From an uncultured Chloroflexaceae bacterium (GTDB lineage Bacteria > Chloroflexota > Chloroflexia > Chloroflexales > Chloroflexaceae): a stretch of DNA of 15,741 bases. Positions 15,520-15,741 of the stretch are shown piece by piece. The stretch lies in contig CAKZQX010000543.1 in the NCBI GenBank assembly GCA_937141995.1, forward strand, positions 1 through 15,741, in the 5' to 3' direction. Under the pieces are notes generated by a model. The model saw only the letters and a list, made by a program, of their open reading frames with translations. It made no database searches and was not told the DNA's origin. The number at the start of each line of letters is the position of its first letter. The stretch's first letter is position 1. Both the position numbers and the translations under genes were made by a program.

Positions 15520-15720
15520 TAAACTAACTAGTGTTACACGGTGGGCTTTCAAACCACACGTTCGTGTAGCTGAAAAGCGGTCGTCGCCTGCGGCAGCATG
15601 GTACTTTTTCTTCTTGTGCATGAGAATTTTGCATTGTGTGCAAAAGAATGGCGCATTCCGCCCTGCCGGAGGCGAAATTCCCTTCCGGATCAATAACAGC
15701 AAAAGTCGTGTAAACTAACT
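15520..15720. repeat. 10-bp direct repeats flanking the element in the rplJ-rplL spacer (target-site duplication)
   Basis: TAAACTAACT occurs at 15520-15529 and again at 15711-15720, exactly on either side of the repeat element. On the coding strand each copy reads AGTTAGTTTA, and the one next to rplJ contains its probable TAG stop. This is what a transposition target duplication looks like, although the duplicated length could be as short as 7 bp because one end of the element is untidy. Confidence 0.65.
15530..15710 (+). mobile_element. Locus C: single MITE-like inverted-repeat element between rplJ and rplL
   Basis: A non-coding unit of about 181 bp. Its left end contains TTACACGGTGGGC (15534-15546), and its right end CGTGTAA runs a few bases into the direct repeat (15707-15713). 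It has the small hairpin ACACG-TT-CGTGT (within 15556-15567), the left block CGCCTGCGGCAGCATGGTAC (15585-15604) and the right block CATTCCGCCCTGCCGGAGGC (15654-15673). The centre is a weaker hairpin than in the other copies: arms 15611-15620 and 15639-15648 with one mismatch. It encodes no transposase, so it would need one in trans. The matching blocks at loci A and B show it is a family. Confidence 0.7.
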
Positions 15721-15741
15721 GCCGGACTGCATCTGATTAAT
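15715..15741 (-). CDS. rplJ: C-terminal end of probable ribosomal protein L10 (5' part outside the window)
   Basis: The minus-strand frame entering at the window edge reads INQMQSGS followed by a TAG stop (15715-15717). Only eight residues are visible, so the call rests on context: rplJ directly precedes rplL in nearly all bacteria, and L10 proteins commonly end in a helix of the type 'LQARINQ...' plus a short tail. If correct, the element between the two genes begins at the stop codon itself. It could be a chance frame. Confidence 0.45.
   Translation of the reverse strand: MNQMQSGS

Overview
All protein-coding genes in this window read on the minus strand, so transcription runs from the right end (15741) to the left end (1). 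Base composition is fairly GC-rich and most spacers inside gene sets are very short. The gene content (L7/L12 at the right edge, a STAND-type ATPase with a helical-repeat tail, a secreted M14 peptidase ending in a 'YWLPLIE' tail, and AlbA/Schlafen-type and ATP-grasp proteins with many Chloroflexi-like features) suggests a member of the Chloroflexota, possibly Chloroflexus-like. That placement is inference from style and recall, not a database match.

Layout from right to left in transcription order. (1) 15741-15083: the last codons of a probable rplJ, a 180-bp inverted-repeat element, then rplL (ribosomal L7/L12) with a strong intrinsic terminator at 15007-15040. (2) 14955-8178: a tightly packed three-gene operon made of a STAND-like P-loop NTPase with an alpha-solenoid tail (1021 aa), a secreted M14 zinc carboxypeptidase (4-nt GTGA overlap) and a CPA-type cation/proton antiporter with a C-terminal RCK/TrkA module (2-nt gap). 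(3) 8177-6973: about 1.2 kb without a convincing gene. It holds a terminator-like hairpin, a 570-bp cluster of three copies of the inverted-repeat element, and an AT-rich stretch upstream of the next operon. (4) 6972-2789: a two-gene operon. The first gene encodes a 794-aa protein with an AlbA_2 (Schlafen-type) domain and probably a second, divergent copy. The second encodes a 595-aa protein of unknown family with two adjacent transmembrane helices. A terminator follows at 2736-2763. (5) 2788-2276: a spacer with two degraded copies of the same repeat. (6) 2275-1: two consecutive ATP-grasp ligase genes, the first RimK/glutathione-synthetase-like and the second of the permuted glutathionylspermidine-synthase type, cut by the window edge.

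Two themes stand out. One is a dispersed repeat family (six units at three loci). It has terminal inverted repeats around TTACACGnGTTACGCGGT, two conserved GC-rich blocks that pair with each other, and a long near-perfect central hairpin whose stem sequence differs completely from copy to copy. One copy sits between rplJ and rplL, flanked by a 10-bp direct repeat that contains the rplJ stop codon. This looks like a MITE-type insertion into a core ribosomal-protein operon. The other theme is a pair of accessory operons (STAND/M14/antiporter and AlbA_2/two-TM protein) that pair a predicted regulatory or nucleic-acid-binding protein with membrane or secreted partners. They are candidates for sensing or defence functions, but no such function is demonstrated by the sequence.
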